Notes: generated by a model from the letters alone, not told the origin. DNA of 64,000 bases from Manihot esculenta (GCF_001659605.2 NC_035177.2:2666611-2730610), one strand, 5' to 3'. Counted from the first letter of the stretch, positions 35,816 to 49,182 are shown. Made by a program: numbers and translations.

Positions 35816-36427
35816 TCATTTGCAGCCAACAGATTTTTTACCAGGTGGAAAAGACACCAACTCCCAAGTTTCATTTTTAGCTAAGGTTTGTATTTCTTCA
35901 GTTATTGCTCCCTTCCAATTAGAATCTTTGAGAGCTTCCTTCTAATTATGTGGGATAGACACAGAGAAAACAAATAAGGCAAATACTTTATATGATGGAC
36001 ATAAAGAATCATAAGAGGGAAAGTTAGAAATAGAGTATTTTATATTACACCTAACTCCTTTTTTTTTCAGCAATTGATTTATTTAGATCATCAATGGACT
36101 CCAGATTTGGAGTTGACTCACCAGATGGAGAAGAGGAAGATTCATGACAATGAGTAGGCTGCACAATGGCTTTTTCTGCTTATGTTATGTCTCTTCTTGA
36201 GTATCTCCTTAAATCTAATTTATCCAAACGCCCAATTATCTTTTCCTGATCACCAATAATCTCCCCCTATATAGTAGTCTGCTCTTGAGTAAAACACTCT
36301 AGAGTCAAGGAATTATCTCTTTTCTCTCATTGTCCTCCCTCTAAAGAGGTGATGGGGTAGTATCGAAGTAAGATTCAGTCTCTCTAAACGTAACATCTAA
36401 ACGTAACATCCATACTGACAAAGTATT

Positions 36428-37216
36428 TTATAGATGGAGGATGGTAATACTTGTAACCCTTCTATGTAGGAGAGTAACCAACAAACATACATTCAAGAGC
36501 CCTCGGATCGAGCTTCCTACTTGTCCTAGTATAACAAAACACATGCACCCAAACATCTTTAGTAGAACAGCATAAGCATTTTTCTCTTGTAGCATCTCTA
36601 ACGAGCTTTTAAAGGTAAGAGTTTTGAGAGGTATTCTATTAATGAGATAAGATGCAGCTAAGATTGTGTCTCCCTGATAGGGTTTTAGAAGGTTTATGAT
36701 GAAAATGAGAGATCGAGCTACTTCCAACAGATGCCTATTTTTTCTTTCAGCAATACCATTTTGGGCATTAGTGTAAGGATAACTAATTTGATGTAGTATT
36801 TCATTATACTCCAAATAAGTAAAAAAATGACCATCCATATACTCTTATCATTATCAATTCTCAACACTTTTATCTTAGCATCAAATTGAGTACAAATCAT
36901 CTTGTAAAAAGACTGAAAGTAAGAAAAACATTACTCTTTGCCTTTACCAAATAAACCAAGTCATGCGAGTGCAGCAATCAATAAAAGTAACAAACCAACG
37001 ATTACCAAACACTAACACCATTTGAGTAGGTCCTCAAACATTAGAATGGATGGTCACAAAAGGGATCATACTCCTATTGTTACTGGAGAAACAAAAGTTT
37101 CTTGTATGCTTAACATACTCACAAGTATCACAAACTAAAGAACCACACTGAGCCTTGAAAACAAAATTAGGATAAAGTTTCTTTAAAACAAAGATGGATG
37201 GTGTCCTAATAGTCAA
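36428..37216 (-). pseudogene. Copia pre-integrase and integrase remnants
   Basis: The segment 37216-37034 matches the GAG-pre-integrase zinc region (CDTCEYVKHTRNF). The segment 36838-36428 matches the integrase core: SYPYTNAQNGIAERKNRHLLEVARS, with the catalytic Glu in GIAERKN, and AASYLINRIP. Frameshifts separate them. Confidence 0.85.
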
Positions 37217-38111
37217 TGCACTGTATGATTTTCTGATTTACTTCTTGATTTCTTCCAAAAAGAGGACGAGATGAATTCAAACCCAGATTTCCTTCCAACA
37301 TATATAAGTCATTGTACGGTCTATCATAACTAACCATCTTCTCAGTTTGAAGATCCTAAATAGCACAATGGTGAGAAAAATAATTCAATTTTACAGTTAA
37401 GAGCTTTAGTATGAGTATTGACATATAAAATATTAATAGGAAAGTGAGGAACATGGAGAACAGATGATAGCTTAATATTTAAGGTACAAACAATCGATCA
37501 AGTTCTAGAGACAGGAACGAAAAAATCATCGGCTATTCTGGCTCTGTTCTTTGTAGACATGGAAGGCAATTAAGTAAGTATTTAGAAGAGCCTGTCATGT
37601 ATCTATTTGCACTAAAATTAGTAATCCATGGAGCATTACTAAGAGATGAAGTATTATGAAAAGCACTTACATTATCCTCACTAGTTGTTTTCATGTCTTC
37701 TATGCTCAAACTAGGAAATAACAATAAGACAACATATCTAAGCAAAAAAAGGAGGCTTAAAATAACCCAATAGAAATTGCAAACACCAAGAAGACCTAAC
37801 CCAACACCAAATCGACTAAGAAGCAGCAGGAAGTGACTGGAAATAGGCTAGGAAAAATACTAACGATGCCTAAGGAGATAGATCTGATGGAAATAGAAGC
37901 TCATGTGCCATTGTGCTAGCGTTTAAGGATCACACGCTCGGAGATCTAGCTGAAAGTCAAGGACAGGCCGGCAACACTCTAGCGACCTTGTTGGTGGTGG
38001 CATTAATGCAAGAGGAGGCCTCTAGATGCAGTAGTACCAATTTAGGGAGTTAGGATTCTAAAATCCTAAAATTGAAATTGTCCCAAATTAAAACCCTAAA
38101 ATCAGGTCTAA

Positions 38112-38123
38112 GACTTTGATATC
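38112..38123 (-). other. Decayed primer-binding site of the copia element
   Basis: The minus strand reads GATATCAAAGTC next to the LTR end. It is compatible with TGGTATCAGAGC after several transitions. Confidence 0.55.
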
Positions 38124-38314
38124 TGAAGAATTTTGGGAGAAATTTTTAATTTTATTCCAATTTGAATTGATTTTTTATAAGGTTTGAGTATTTATATATA
38201 AATAATCAACCTAAAATAGAAATATTTATAATAAAAATAAAATTCCTATAATTAATCCTAATTAGGAATCCAAATATCTTAATTCTCCTAATTAGGAATT
38301 TTCTATATTGGTAA
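38124..38314 (-). repeat. 5' LTR of the copia element (191 bp)
   Basis: Homologous to 34,243-34,431. Its outer terminus is altered (CA to AA in plus-strand reading). Confidence 0.8.
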
Positions 38315-39098
38315 AGACCCATGGCCAAATTGGAAGGCATAACAATACCAGAGGTACTCTAAGGCCTAAAAAGAGAAAAAGCCCAAAGCTCTATAATTCC
38401 TAAGACCCACTTCTAACTCGATAAAACTTATAGAAAATATTGCCCCATTCCTCTGGATTTCTGACCACCACAGCCGATTAGGATAAATAGTGGTTTGCTC
38501 TTTCAAAGTAGCCGAAGCCTTCTCAAACAACTGGAACTCAAGGAGAAAAAAGGCATACAAGGGTCAAAACCCAAAGAACAAGAGGCTATGAAAAACAACA
38601 ACCAGTAAAGAGAAGATTAGTCTTCTGTAATCGAGTCAAGCCACCCTTTCCAGATTCAAGGTTCCACTAGCTAGCGCTAAGAAAGAAAAGTGTCTCGAAT
38701 ATAGACCATAATCCTTTTGTAATTGGGTTTCATCATACAATAACACATATATAAGATTTATACCTTCAAAAATGAGAAAATGAACAGAAAAAACAATAAC
38801 CACACAGTAAGCCACAACACCTAAATATATTCAATTTTATTATAAAAATTTTAATCTTTTTTTCATCATTTTTCTTTTGCTGTGAGATTTATAAAGAGAT
38901 GGTAGCATCTTCTTGAGAGCTATAGGGAAAGGTAAGGAGTTACTAGAGTGGTGCATGTTTTGAAGTAGCATCTCACAAATGATTATCCATCCTCCAAGTT
39001 GAATATTATTTAAAAAATTTGTTTAACTTTTGTGTTTAAATGCAAAAATATATTTTAATATTTTTTTTACAAGTATTATTATAAAAAATGATTTTAAA
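38315..39098. other. Intergenic DNA
   Basis: No gene or repeat recognised. A 64-codon minus-strand frame at 38,366-38,560 has no domain or homology I know. Confidence 0.5.
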
Positions 39099-39559
39099 TA
39101 GGGGTGAGCAGTATTCGGTTCAAACTGAAAAAATCGATCAAACCAAATTAATTTAAAAATTCAGTTCGATTTTTTATTCATTTTAGTTCGGTTCGATTTT
39201 TAATTTTAAAAATTTTTGTTATTTCAGTTCGATTTAATTTTGATAAAAAAAAATAAAAAAAATTAAATCGAACCGATTAGTAATAATAATATTTTTTTAA
39301 TAATATAAAAAAATTAAATTATATTAAAATTAAAATATTTTAATTAAATTTTAAAATATTAAAAATATAATATAAAAAATAAAAAATTTATTAAAAATCC
39401 AAACATATCAAATCGAATTGAATTAAATCATACTAATTTTATTTAATTTAATTTTTAATTAAAATTAATTCAATTTAATTTTTATAAATACCCAAATTTT
39501 AATTTTTAACATATTCAGTTTAATGGGATTCAAAATCAAATCTAAGGAACGTGAGCCTA
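39099..39559. mobile_element. Probable hAT-like MITE (461 bp) upstream of the ACBP gene
   Basis: Begins TAGGGGTGAGCAGTATTCGGTTC, the usual opening of small plant elements of this kind, and ends GTGAGCCTA. It is flanked by ATTTTAAA on both sides (39091-39098 and 39560-39567). The terminal inverted repeats match only over TAGG and the duplication is all A/T, so the right boundary is less secure than for the element at 30,400. The inside is AT-rich with repeated TTCGGTTCGATTTT-type sequence. Confidence 0.55.
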
Positions 39560-39805
39560 ATTTTAAATGCGCTGCGTTATCTATCACTCCTACAGAATAC
39601 TTTTAGACCACTAACAAAAGTGACTAACCAATCAACACAAGCCACGTAAAATTATTACAGAAGAATAAACATACGAATATCTGAGTATTTACATACAAGA
39701 TTTTCCTTCCTCACCCTCTGTGCCGTATAAGGACTACCACTAGCTGTACATGTCCACATCTTCAGCCAATTTCATTGATTCCTTCGTCAAATCTCAGAGG
39801 GGGAA
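39560..39805 (+). promoter_or_regulatory. Proximal promoter and 5' leader of the ACBP gene
   Basis: A 246-bp gap between the MITE and the ATG. It contains a CCAAT-type box (AACCAATCAAC) and an ACGT core (GCCACGTAAA). I see no good TATA box. The last 80-100 bp, pyrimidine-rich, are probably transcribed leader. Confidence 0.45.
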
Positions 39806-41593
39806 ATGGGTTTGAAGGTATGGCTACCATTCCACTGATCCTTCCTTGTCTACTAAACTAAATCTGTAATGTATCATCTTTCTTTTTGATTTTTGATTGC
39901 TTACTGTTTATTTGTTAGATCTGATTGATTCATTGGATTGTGCATTACAATCAGTTGTAATCTGTTTCTCTCAGATTTATACTGATGGGTTTGTCTTTGT
40001 GTGTAGTTTTAATTTTTAATGATCAGTGATGCTGAAGAAAATTTGGGTCTGCGTTGTCTAATTTTCTCAGGATCTGTTTTAGTCCTTATCTGGATCTAAT
40101 CAATATGAATTCTTGAAGTTTGTGCCCTTTCCCCTTTCAGTATGCTTGGATGTAGTAAATAGAGGTTTTTTGAAATGAGATGAGGTAATGGTCATGGAAG
40201 ATAAGGTATTAAAAGCTATTCCATCCTCCAATTGGTGAGTAGAAAGTGGAGGATTTTGGAGATTTTAAAACCCTAAGAACCTTAGCTTCTTTCAAAAAAA
40301 TGCTCTAAAATAAGACCCATATATAGCTGTTACTTTGAAATTCATATCTTACTTTCCCAAATATGGTCTTAGTGTTGTTGAATGAGCTTTATTCAGTAGT
40401 CTATAGGCTGCTTAATGGTATTGACTTGAAATACTGCTCGAGAAATTTCAGCTAGCATGAGGGATATGGCTTTTCAAACTTTCTCATGCTGTTTCTTGTT
40501 GATAAGTAATGAGTTTCAGAAAATTAATGTGAGGATTTGGGGGAAAAAAAATCATAGTTTTGATAACTAAGAGCAAGAACAGATTATTTTTATTGCTTTT
40601 TATTTGATTATGTAGTGTAATGGGGTCTTGCCCTGTTTCTAATCATTGGTTTTACTATGTTTCCATTATCTCATTGCCTGACCTAGATGTAGTTTTACAT
40701 GATTTACCACATGAACTGCAGTGTTGAAAGACATGCTAACCTGACTTGATTCTGTCGCATATAAAGCTTATGTTTTGTACCAATCGTTCTTTTATTTATT
40801 GTCTGCTCATGGGTTTAAGCCATAGGAATCAAAGATCATTAAAGACTAGATCATCGCTCTTTCTGTGCTTGTCCAATTGCAATGTTTTACTAACAATAGA
40901 TAGGAGCTTCTCTTTTTTTTCGGAATTTGAGGTTATCTATTTGGGAGTGCAGTTATTTTCATCCTCCTGTAATACATTGGTTTCTTCTATGTGAGAACTT
41001 CTGTTCCTAAACATTGCCAAAACAATGAAAGTGGGAAAAAACATTAATTTATATTTGTATTTATAAGTTGGTACTAAGAAAAAGCCTTTAGTTAATCATT
41101 ATGAATTGCTCTGTATAATTGAATTGGTGTTCTGCAGGAGGAATTTGAGGAGTATGCTGAGAAAGCTAAGACCCTTCCAGAAAATACAACAAATGAGAAC
41201 AAACTTATTTTATATGGGCTGTATAAACAAGCCACTATTGGACCAGTGAACGCTAGTGAGTATTTTGCTCTCATTAGTTCCCATTTGGAATTTCCTCCAA
41301 ACTTCAATCTTAAAATTGTATTTTGCATGTAATTTGCAGGCCGTCCTGGAATGTTCAACATGAGGGACAGAGCCAAGTGGGATGCATGGAAGGCTGTCGA
41401 AGGTATTGATCCAGAATACATAACATAAAATTTTGTTTAATTTCCTAGTTGATTGACCATTACCAATTGGCACAGCAGTTTTAACATCAGAGAATTTTTC
41501 ATTATGGCAGGCAAATCAAAAGAAGAAGCAATGAATGACTATATCACTAAGGTTAAACAGTTGCAGGAAGAAGCTGCTGCTGCTTCTACTTAG
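39806..41593 (+). CDS. ACBP6: Small cytosolic acyl-CoA-binding protein (class I, 4 exons)
   Basis: A 10-kDa carrier that binds long-chain acyl-CoA esters and moves them between chloroplast, ER and other sites of lipid metabolism. Exons: 39806-39817, 41138-41255, 41340-41402, 41511-41593, all with GT..AG introns. The product is 91 residues, starts MGLKEEFEEYAEK and is the usual length for plant class I ACBPs. The whole protein is one four-helix ACB domain; ligand-contacting positions of the family are present (Y30 and Y33-K34 in LILYGLYKQATIGP, K56 in RAKWDAW, Y75 in AMNDYITKVKQL). There is no signal peptide or membrane segment, fitting the cytosol. Exon 1 encodes only four residues, which makes it easy to miss. 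Closest in type to Arabidopsis ACBP6; the paralogue number is a guess. Confidence 0.95.
39818..41137 (+). other. Intron 1 of the ACBP gene
   Basis: A 1.3 kb AT-rich first intron after the fourth codon. It is long for such a small gene and holds no repeat or second gene I can recognise. Confidence 0.8.
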
Positions 41594-43018
41594 TGTCTTG
41601 AACGTGTCTGTGCACCTGTTGGTTCCTTGTGTTGAAAAAGAAATAAGTTCAATAATTACTTGAAGGGTTGTAATCTGTTGTTTCTATATTTTCTGAACTA
41701 GTTTCAAACTTGTACTAAAATGGATTAAAACTAATATTTATGATAGTTTCTTGTGTGCGTTTAAAATTTGCATAGTCTTTAACCAAAATTCCAGCCATTA
41801 GCGAAGGTTCCAATCAATTATTTATTTATTGTTTCTAATCTATCTTTCGAATTTTCTATTTTGCTTTCCTTTCAAAAATTAGCGAATGAAATTTGTATAA
41901 GATAGTCTTGTTGGATGCCATGACCAAGTTTAGGAAAACTTGGTCATTTCTCCCTATTCCTGCATAGGAATGCTTAGATGCTAACATGCTTTTAATACTT
42001 AAAATTGAGTCTAAGACATACAAGTGAATACGAGGATTGAAAGAGTTGCTAGAGATTGCGCGAGGACTCGAAAACAGCCATGGATGGCTTAAGATTGGTC
42101 TTGGTTGATTTATAAATGCGTAGGAAATCCTTGGCCGATTTGTCTTCTAGAAGATAGAGCTCTTCGATGTTATTTTAGCATTTCAAAGTTTCACAAGGAG
42201 CAAAACCCAAGTTTCATGGAGTTTTGACATTCAAAGTTTGGAAGTCACAATGGAGAGATCAGCAAGGCACTTGTGAGGCTCTTTTGCCAATTTCATTGAC
42301 GACAAGGAGATATTGAAATCATAGACAAATTTAAAGTGACCTGATCAAAGACGATAAAAATGTCTTAGAGCATTCATTCAAGTCTTTTAAGATAACTTAG
42401 GCTGATTTCACTATGGGAGGACTAACCTCGGCTAATTTTACCATATCGAAAATTTATTAGCCATTTTATGTTGAGGGTTTAAAATTTAGAGCGGTCAAAA
42501 ATTTGACTCAATAAAATACTAAAAGTTTATTTTGCTTTTTTATTAAAGCTATTATTAAAAGAAATTTTTTAATGATATTTATTAAATTTGAGACAAATTT
42601 AACTCACTTTAAAAGTTAACTTCAAGGAAGTAGGTCTTAAGATTTTTATATAGGCTACTCACGCTCCATAACTATATTGGAACGTGATATATTTACAATA
42701 GAATAACATTATAAATAAAATTACAAAGGCTAATCGACCGATATTGAAATAAAACAAATAGAGCAACATACCTTGGAATGAGAATAATATTAGTTCTATT
42801 CATTTCATTTAGCAAATAGCCCTAGTATATAAGTTACAAACTATATTATACAAGTCATGTGCAATTAAATTCCAATTACTCTAATAAAACAAACTTGAAG
42901 AACTATCGGGATCAGGAACTTTAGTTTATCTACTCAATGTTGCCTTTTTAATCTCATCATCAGATAAAGGTTCTAAAATTGTTACATTTATCTCATTCGT
43001 GACTAATTGGAGGAGAAA
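41594..43018. other. ACBP 3' region and intergenic DNA
   Basis: The first 150-200 bp probably hold the ACBP 3' UTR; AATAAG and ATTAAA-type signals are present but no single site is certain. The remainder has no recognisable gene or repeat. Confidence 0.5.
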
Positions 43019-43760
43019 TGTAACGATCCGAAAATCGAACCGCTATCGACGCTAGGATTCAGATCGACATAAGGTCGCCGGGACCCGTAACAAGCCTACA
43101 ATACATCTTGTATAACTGATAAAATCCCATACATGATCAACATTCATAAAATCTTTAAACTTTTTATACACCAAGCTTGACCTGTGCATGCACATAACTG
43201 TAAATATAAAAACCCCACACTAGAGTCCTCATCAAATGCTCTAGCGGAGTAGCATAACATATGTCAAGCCTGGTTCAAAATAAATCGTCATTAAAACATT
43301 AACATACGATCATGTACAAAAAGGGGATTAACCATACATTAGGGCCAATCACAATACTAATCCTCTTTACATTACTTTACAACACTTTACATAACATTAC
43401 ATTATTTTACTTGTCCACTACTCATCTATTACATAGACAAAACTTTTACCCATGACAACTTCCCGATCTATCCTGAACCTGCAAACCTGGAGGTTAGGGA
43501 AAGGGTGAGCTACAAGAGCCCAGTGAGCAGAACAATAAAACAATTTAAATATCAAATGCTTTTATGAAATGCATCACAACACAAATAAATCACCTTAAGA
43601 TTGTATTGTCACCAATAGCCCTCTACATATCCAATAAATGTCCGGCCCTCGACGGAGCTCCTCAGAACTTTCTCTTAAACATAACATAACATGTCCAACT
43701 GTGCCAGGGGCGTAGAATGAGCAACCTGGTCTTTCCCTTACTCTGTGTCAGGGGTGTAGA
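43019..43760 (-). repeat. Truncated Tekay LTR H, 3' portion
   Basis: Starts at the LTR 3' terminus (TGTAACGATCCG on the plus strand) and runs into the CCAGGGGCGTAGAATGAG repeat, where homology stops. Promoter and GC-rich blocks are missing. The sequence is well diverged from the other copies. Confidence 0.82.
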
Positions 43761-44597
43761 GAACCAATGAATTTTCTATCACGTGAATTAAATAATTAAT
43801 TTTTCTTAAAAAAAATTTAAAATACAATCAATATAAATAGAATAATTGGTAGACAATTTTACTAAACTGAAAAATTAATTAATAAGTTTTTTTATATTAT
43901 AAAAATTAAATAATAAAATTTAATGATTAAAATTAATAAAAAAAATTAATTAATAGATTTTTAAAAGTTGAAAAATATTTTAATATATTTTTTTAAAATT
44001 AAAAAATTAATTAAAAAATTTATTTATATCACAGTAAATTTCTCTCTAAAAGAATTTTGATCAATCAAAATGAAAATTTGAAATAATTAATAATAACATA
44101 GTATAAATTGTAAAGAAGAATAATGGTTCGATTAACTGTATAATAAAAAAAATTAATACTTATAGTTTTAAGTTTTTAGATTTTTATTTAAAAATAATTT
44201 TTAATAAGTAATAAAAATAAAAATACAACACTAATAAGTAAATAAATTTTTTATTTTTTATCAAATAAAATTGAAAAACAGAAAATCCTAATAAAAACCC
44301 TCTTTTTTTTTCATTTTATTAATAAAATCAAAAAAGAAAGATTTTTTTTTGGATCGTCACCGCCGGATAATCGTTGTGGAGAACCGTCATCCCTCATGAG
44401 CTCCCGTGTGAAAAAGAAAAAAAGAATTTAAAAAGGAAATTGAAATGAAAAGCCCTCCTCAGTCCTCTCTCCTATGTTTTATGTCATTTTCCTAAAATTG
44501 AAATTTCAAAACTGAGGGGAAGTAAGAGTTCTCTCTCTCTCTGTGTTTGGGAGCTGAGAAAGTTGAACTCCCAAGAAATTTCAGTTTCCCTCAACTA
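43761..44597. other. AT-rich DNA and presumptive formin promoter/leader
   Basis: To about 44,340 it is almost pure A/T with poly-A/T runs. From about 44,400 base composition rises and a CT-rich stretch (TTCTCTCTCTCTCTG, 44,529-44,545) suggests transcribed 5' leader of the formin gene. No clear TATA box. Confidence 0.45.
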
Positions 44598-44630
44598 ATG
44601 AAAATCTTCAGCTTCTATTCTTATCCGTGA
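44598..44630 (+). promoter_or_regulatory. Upstream ORF in the formin leader
   Basis: ATG at 44598 opens a 10-codon frame (MKIFSFYSYP) ending TGA at 44628-44630, 22 bases before the formin ATG. If the transcript starts upstream, this uORF could lower translation of the main frame. Its start context is weak-to-moderate. Confidence 0.4.
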
Positions 44631-44652
44631 GTTCCAAATTCCTTCAGCAGAA

Positions 44653-47600
44653 ATGTCCCTCCTCAGTAGATTCTTCTACAAAAGGCCTCCCGATGGATTG
44701 CTTGAATTTGTTGAAAGAGTATACGGTAACTGAAATATTCTGCTTTTACTGTTCTTTAATCTTGCTAGTTTTGCATTGTCTGATATCTGTATCTGCTTTG
44801 GGCAGTTTTTGATTCTTGCTTTTCAACTGAAGTTTTGCCTGATGGAATGTACCAAATATATCTACATGAAATTGTCGCTGAGTTACATGAGGAATTTCCT
44901 GATTCATCTTTTCTCGCTTTCAATTTTCGTGAGGGCGAGAAAAGGAGCCAGTTTGCTGAAATTCTTTGCCAGTATGATGTCACTGTCATGGATTATCCGC
45001 GACAGTATGAGGGTTGCCCTCTTCTTCCTTTGTCTTTGATTCAGCATTTTCTTCGTGTTTGTGAGACTTGGCTTTCCCTTGGGAATCATCAGAATATCAT
45101 CCTTTTCCATTGTGAAAGAGGGGGTTGGCCTCTTCTAGCCTTCCTTTTAGCTAGTTTCTTGATTTTTAACAAGTTGCATACTGGTGAACGAAGAACTCTT
45201 GAGATTGTGCATCGAGAGGCTCCTAAAGGCTTCTTGCAGCTTTTATCACCTCTCAATCCTTTCCCATCTCAGCTTCGTTACCTTCAGTATGTAGCCAGAA
45301 GAAATATAACACCTGAATGGCCACCTCCGGAACGTGCACTTTCTCTGGATTGTGTTATCATTCGTGCCATTCCAAGCTTCGACTCTGAAAATGGGTGCAG
45401 GCCAATTATTCGTATTTTTGGTAGGAATTTCCACACAAAACGTGGGCTTTCAACCCATATGCTCTTCTCCATGTCCAAGAAGAAGAAGACCTCCCTTAGG
45501 CATTATCGGCAGGTGAGAGGCTTCTTGTTCTTTTGCTCATGTATCACTTTAAATTCAATTTTTATTCACTGGAAGTATGAATGTTATAGTTCTCAAATTG
45601 CAGGAAGAGTGTGATGTGATTAAGATTGACATTCAGTGTATGGTGCAAGGAGATGTTGTGTTGGAATGTGTGCATTTGGACTTGGATCCAGAAAGGGAGG
45701 TTATGATGTTTCGTGTAATGTTTAATACTGCGTTTATTCGATCTAATATATTAATGCTCAATTCTGAGAACTTGGACATTCTTTGGGATTCTAAGGAAAG
45801 ATATCCCAAAGGCTTTCGGGCAGAGGTGAATACATTACTTGTCCATTTATCCTCGGCTCTTTTTCGTATTATTATTATTTTTATTTATAGATTTTTAATT
45901 CACCTGTCAAAATTAAATTTCTAAGTTCAGGTTTTGTTTGGGGAGGTGGAGAACATGTCCCCACTGAAGGCTCCAACTACCATTTTAAATGGTGAAGAGA
46001 AAGGGGGATTGCCAATAGAAGCTTTTTCTAGGGTTCAAGAACTTTTCAATGCGGTTGAGTGGGTTGATCACAACGATGATGCTGCTTTGTGGTTACTTAA
46101 ACAACTTTCTGTCTTAACTGATGCAAGAGAATTTTCAAGATTGCAAAATAAAGGCAGTTCTTATGTGTCGCCCATTGACTCTGAAGAAGAATATAATGCA
46201 TCTAGTGCTGCTGACAGTTCAGATGAAGCATTTGATGTTGTTCCCAAAACTTCTGCTGATTCGGTTCCCTCATCTATTGATGGTGATAGTCTTCATGATT
46301 CAAATAATGTTTCACAACCTCCAGCTCAAGTTTTGGTTGAAACTGTTCAATCCTCCCTTCCTCAACAACTATCACATCCAAATGAAGAAATTCCACCTTC
46401 TTCATCCCCTCCAACTTTATTTTCACCACCTGTTTCCCAACTGCCCCCTCCCCCTCCCCCTCCACCACCATGTCTTGGTATCTCAAGTAATGATAATACA
46501 CCTCCTTTTCCACCTTCTCAGCCGCCTCTTCCCAGTGTTTCAAACAGAGATTCTTCCACATTTCCAGCTCTGACAACTACTAGAAATCCTCAGCCACCCC
46601 CTTGTCCACCTCCACCTCCACCACCTCCTTATAACTTCTCAACTGAAGATTCTTACATGCCACCTCCTTCTACTAGTAAAGGTCCACCATTCCCACAGCC
46701 GCCACCACCACCTCCTTTCAGTTCTTCTAAAGGTCCCCCTCCCCCCCCAGTTCCTCCTCCTCCTCCTCTTCCTTCAATATCTAGGCAATCATCATTGCCA
46801 TCACCACCGCCACCACCACCACAGCCACCATCTCTGACCAGTTCAACCAGTAGTCTACAACCTTCAACACTAATGCCACCGCCACCACCACCGCCACCGC
46901 CATCTGAGACAATGTCTTCATGTTCAAACACCCTTTTGGCTCCTCAACCTCCACCTCCTCCACCTCCTTTGGGTGGAAACCATAACAATACCATGAGGCC
47001 ACTTTGCCCCCCTCCACCTCCCCCACCTTCAGGACCTAAGCAGCCTAGTTCAGTCCCACCACCTCCTTCACCAGCACCCAATCCTCCTGCTGCTCCCCCT
47101 CCACCACCAGGTCGTAACACAGCACCAGGTCCACCACCGCCACCCCCACCTGGAGCCAAGGGCTCTAGTGTGCCACCACCTCCACCTCCATCGATTGGAA
47201 GGGGAAAATCTTCTTCAGGGCCTAGTGGTCATGGAAGAGGTAGGATTGCTGGTGGGACTGGTAATGCCCCTAGGAAAACTTCATTAAAACCTTTACATTG
47301 GGTGAAAGTTACTCGAGCAATGCAAGGGAGTTTATGGGCAGATTCACAAAAACAGGAAAATCAGTCAAGGTGTGTGCACATATGTAATAATTCATTTTAG
47401 TTTACCTTCCTTCCATCAGTTAAACATTTACCCTGCTGATGTCTTTGCCCTTTTTCTCTGTGACTTCCCCTGCTGGTTGGGGAGGGAAAGAGGAGGGTTG
47501 TATTTCTGATGTCGCCTAATGAAAGCTTCTGGTAGGGCCCCTGAAATTGATATATCGGAACTTGAAAGCTTGTTCTCAGCTGCTTCTGCTTCAGATGGAA

Positions 47601-49130
47601 TTGGTAGTAATAAAGCTGGAGTTCGACGTGGTTCTAACATTAACAAGCCTGAGAAAGTCCAATTAGTAAGATGTTTTTATTTACTTATTTAGTGGTTTCA
47701 ATTTTTTTTTTTGCATATATATATATATAATTCCTAATGATTAGTATTTTTATTTAGTATTTGAAGAAAATAGGATTGGTAACTGAATCTTTTGTTTAAT
47801 TATATTTATGTATTATCTGTATGTGTGTACATTCACATGTATATATATGTGTGTATATATAATGTATATGAATATCTTTGGTAGAAGAGCATAACCAAGT
47901 ATATAATTTTTACTTCAACTTGAAGAAGAAAAGGAAGGTCAGATGTAAGAACCTTGAAATAATTATGAAGTCAAAACTGAAGGTTAAATACTTAGTAATC
48001 GAGGCCTTGCTATGCATTTAGTTATGAAAAATTATAAGGACTTAATCGTGATTAACCATATTTTCTTGTGAAGAAGTTTCAAATTGGCTGCAAAATATGC
48101 TAATACTTGTTTACAATGTGGAAGATGTTAATTATATTATAATTTGGAAGTGAGAAGTTGAATTGTAATAGGTTCATCAGGAAAGCCATAATCCTTGGCT
48201 GAGCATATATGAATTGTTGTTTATTTTGGGAGCTACTGTGAAGTTTCTTTCTATATGAATTGTGAAACAAACCATAGAAACCTGACATGAATCAGTTGAT
48301 CAGTCTGCAATTAGCATTGGATCCCGTTGGCATTCTTCTTGTGGTATTTTGATAAAATATTAATATTGTTATTGTTTGAAAGTAAGAACTGAGAATATTG
48401 GAAGGAAGGAGGTAATATATGATGACAATGAAGGAATGTAGCTAAATGGCAACTTGAATATTTTTATGAATGTGATTGTTTAGCAACTATTAATGTCATA
48501 AGACACCTATGAAGTACTGAAACCTTTTAAAATTAATCCTCCTTTCTGATGCTGAATGGTTGCTGTTGAATCTCACATCGGTAAGGGGTAATATGCACCT
48601 TATATGTGCCATGAGCAATCCTTCCTCTTGGGCTATCTATTGGAGTGAGTTAGGTCTGACTCAAATTTAATATGGTTTCAGAGCCTCCCATTGACGTTGA
48701 GCCACCCATGAATGTGTCACTCTCCAGTGTGGTCTTGGATCCTCCCCTTGAGCTAGCTATTGGAGTGAGTTAGGTTTGACTCAAATTTAATATGGTTTCA
48801 GAGCCTCCCACTGGTTAAGCCGCCCATGAATATGTCACGCTCCAGTGTGGTATCCTAGACGTAAGGGTGTGTATTGAATCACATTGGTTTGGGAAAGGGT
48901 AATGTGCCCCTTTATATGGGCCATGAGCATGTTATGTATCAAAGGAAAAGGTATAAGAATAGGGCTGGGTTAGCAGTGTAATTGGAGGGAAAAGTTGTTA
49001 GAGATAGTTATAACTGCTGAAGTAGTTAGAGCAGTTATTTTGGGAGAGAAATCTTGTATAAAAAGGGCTGAAACTATGTACAGAAACAATATAGAATTCT
49101 TGAAGAGTCATTAATAATTCTCTCCTTCTT

Positions 49131-49182
<52 letters not shown>

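Larger units (their letters stand above)
34243..38314 (-). mobile_element. Degenerate Ty1/copia element, minus strand
   Basis: About 4.07 kb with 190-bp LTRs at both ends. Read on the minus strand: 5' LTR (38,314-38,124), degenerate primer-binding site, gag-pol debris, polypurine tract and 3' LTR (34,431-34,243). The order pre-integrase, integrase, RT, RNase H marks it as copia. The coding region is broken many times, the right LTR has lost its terminal CA, and I found no target-site duplication, all pointing to an old insertion. Confidence 0.85.

Noticed and set aside
34243..38314. Target-site duplication for the copia element
   Set aside because: The flanks (CATAA on the left, AGACC on the right) do not match; the element's right terminus is mutated, so any duplication has decayed.
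46274..47159. Antisense Gly-rich frames opposite the formin exon 4
   Set aside because: They are the reverse complement of the polyproline FH1 coding sequence (CCN codons read as GGN); the sense strand is clearly the coding one.
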